DNA of 7,934 nt from the NCBI GenBank assembly GCA_937876435.1, contig CALEIL010000135.1, forward strand, positions 1 through 7,934, given 5' to 3'. The notes under the pieces are model-generated. The model was given only the letters and a program-made list of their open reading frames with translations. It was not told the origin of the DNA and ran no database searches. The stretch's first letter is position 1. Each line of letters opens with the position of its first letter. This DNA comes from an uncultured Bacteroidota bacterium (GTDB lineage: Bacteria; Bacteroidota; Bacteroidia; Chitinophagales; Saprospiraceae). Below are positions 6,368-7,934 of this stretch, piece after piece. A program made the translations under genes and the position numbers.

Positions 6368-7934
6368 CCCAGCAACGAATTGAGCCACCGTTCCATTTCC
6401 GGCACCTCCATTCCTTTCATCGCGGCGTAATCCTCTACCTGATCGCGGTCGATTTTCCCCACCCCAAAGTATCTGGACTGTGGATGAGCAAAATACCACC
6501 CGGAAACCGCCGCAGCCGGGTACATCGCGTAGGAATCCGTCAGCTCAATATTCGTATTTTCCGTCGCCTGAAGCAATCGGAAAAGTTTTTCCTTCTCCGT
6601 ATGGTCCGGGCAGGCAGGATAGCCGGGTGCCGGTCGGATCCCCTGGTATTCTTCGCGGATGAGCTGTTCGTTGTCGAGGTTTTCATCGGGCTGATACCCC
6701 CAATAACAGGTCCTGACCCGGTGGTGCATCATCTCTGCCAGACCCTCTGCACAGCGGTCAGCCATCGCTTTGAGTACGATGCTGTTGTAATCGTCCTGCT
6801 CATCGATGTATTTCTGCACGTGAGGCTCGATCCCTATCCCCGCCGTCACAGCAAATCCACCGATATAATCCATTTTGCCGCTAGAGCGGGGCGCAACGAA
6901 ATCCGCCAGGCTCAGATTGGGGATACCTTCCGCGCGTTTGACCTGCTGACGCAAAAACACGAGTTCTTCGCGGACCGTTTTTTCATCCTCTTCGTAAATG
7001 TATATTTTATCTCCTTCGCTTTGAGCCGGGAAAAATCCAATGACCGCGTTGGCCCTGAGCCATCGTTCTTCAATGATGCGATCGAGCATTTGGATGGCAT
7101 CATTGAAGACCTTCCGGGATTCCTCGCCCACGAACTCATCCTCGAATATCTCCGGATATTTACCTTTTAGCTGCCAGCTCTGGAAATAAGGAGTCCAGTC
7201 AATGAAGGAGCGGATGTCCCGAAAATCGACATCATGGAACACCTGCAAACCCAGTCTGGCCGGTTTGGGCGGAATGTATCCTTTCCAATCTATCTGCAAT
7301 TTATTGGCCCTGGCCTGATCGATCGTTACAAATCGTTTTTTACCGGTATTCTTCTTTCTCTCCCGGATCGCTTCGTACTCATTCCGGATTGATTCGATAA
7401 AATTTTGTTTCGTTTGCTGATTATCCCCGATCAGGGACGAAACCGTCGAAACGCTCTTGGAAGCATCCAGCACGTGGACCACGGGTTGCGAATAGTGCGG
7501 TTCAATTTTGATAGCGGTATGAATTTTGGAAGTCGTCGCTCCGCCGATCAGTAGTGGCAACTTGAAATTCTGCCTCTCCATTTCCTTCGCTACGTGAACC
7601 ATTTCATCCAGGGAAGGAGTGATCAGCCCGCTCAATCCTACGACGTCCACTTTTTCCTCGATGGCTTTTTCCAGAATCTTTTCGGCGGGCACCATCACGC
7701 CCATGTCGATGATTTTGTAATTGTTACAAGCCAACACAACCCCTACGATGTTTTTACCGATATCATGCACATCCCCCTTTACAGTGGCCAACAATACTTT
7801 CCCGACTTCCCGGTCCGTATCCGATTTTTCTTCTTCCAAATAGGGTGTAAGATAATTAACCGCCATTTTCATGACACGGGCACTTTTGACTACCTGGGGC
7901 AGAAACATTTTGCCGGCTCCAAATAAATCTCCTA
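6358..7934 (-). CDS. metH: Cobalamin-dependent methionine synthase, C-terminal part (cut by window edge)
   Basis: MetH transfers a methyl group from methyltetrahydrofolate through cobalamin to homocysteine, making methionine in the cytoplasm. About 524 residues are visible. The frame continues past the ATG at 7908 to the window edge, reading GDLFGAGK before MFLPQVVKSARVMK, as in other MetH proteins; that ATG is therefore internal and the 5' part lies outside. Counted from that Met, the B12-binding domain has GDVHDIG at 45-51 with the cobalt-ligating His48, and Asp46 and Ser99 fit the ligand triad of E. coli MetH (Asp757, His759, Ser810). The reactivation (SAM-binding) domain follows from about residue 185, with the SAM motif RPAPGYPACPDH at 425-436. 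The distance from the ligand His to the C-terminus equals that of E. coli MetH (468 residues), so this half is full length. Whether the homocysteine and folate domains sit on the same polypeptide cannot be seen. The gene converges on mgtE across 149 bp. Confidence 0.97.
   Translation of the reverse strand, partial: GDLFGAGKMFLPQVVKSARVMKMAVNYLTPYLEEEKSDTDREVGKVLLATVKGDVHDIGKNIVGVVLACNNYKIIDMGVMVPAEKILEKAIEEKVDVVGLSGLITPSLDEMVHVAKEMERQNFKLPLLIGGATTSKIHTAIKIEPHYSQPVVHVLDASKSVSTVSSLIGDNQQTKQNFIESIRNEYEAIRERKKNTGKKRFVTIDQARANKLQIDWKGYIPPKPARLGLQVFHDVDFRDIRSFIDWTPYFQSWQLKGKYPEIFEDEFVGEESRKVFNDAIQMLDRIIEERWLRANAVIGFFPAQSEGDKIYIYEEDEKTVREELVFLRQQVKRAEGIPNLSLADFVAPRSSGKMDYIGGFAVTAGIGIEPHVQKYIDEQDDYNSIVLKAMADRCAEGLAEMMHHRVRTCYWGYQPDENLDNEQLIREEYQGIRPAPGYPACPDHTEKEKLFRLLQATENTNIELTDSYAMYPAAAVSGWYFAHPQSRYFGVGKIDRDQVEDYAAMKGMEVPEMERWLNSLLGYD

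Overview
The window looks like chromosomal DNA of a Bacteroidota bacterium, most likely in the Saprospiraceae or a related lineage; the lineage is inferred, not proven. The main evidence is a large secreted protein with a type B C-terminal sorting domain of the type IX secretion system (T9SS), a pathway confined to Bacteroidota and close relatives. Its cohesin-like and SprB-like modules are common in gliding and filamentous members. The genes also lack strong Shine-Dalgarno sequences, which is usual in this phylum.

Layout, left to right. Bases 1-316 hold no convincing gene but contain a small array of three 33-bp direct repeats with hairpin potential. About 317-2079 is an insertion sequence of the IS1634 family. 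It carries one intact minus-strand transposase that runs almost from end to end, and imperfect inverted repeats at two levels (an inner 16-bp pair and an outer 17-bp pair). Immediately beyond it, 2100-4580 on the minus strand, is a complete 826-residue T9SS-exported protein. A 233-bp divergent intergenic region follows, with a strong nested inverted repeat abutting that protein's start codon. On the plus strand, 4814-6208 encodes a complete MgtE magnesium channel. It converges on the 3' part of metH (cobalamin-dependent methionine synthase) on the minus strand, which is cut by the window's right edge.

The genes do not form one pathway. mgtE (Mg2+ uptake) and metH (methionine regeneration) are housekeeping genes, the secreted protein is a probable cell-surface factor, and the IS is a mobile insertion just downstream of it. 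No defence system, CRISPR array, tRNA or rRNA is visible. The least explained parts are the 33-bp repeat array, the outward-facing hairpin/T-tract arrangement at the IS ends, and the structured leader of the secreted-protein gene.
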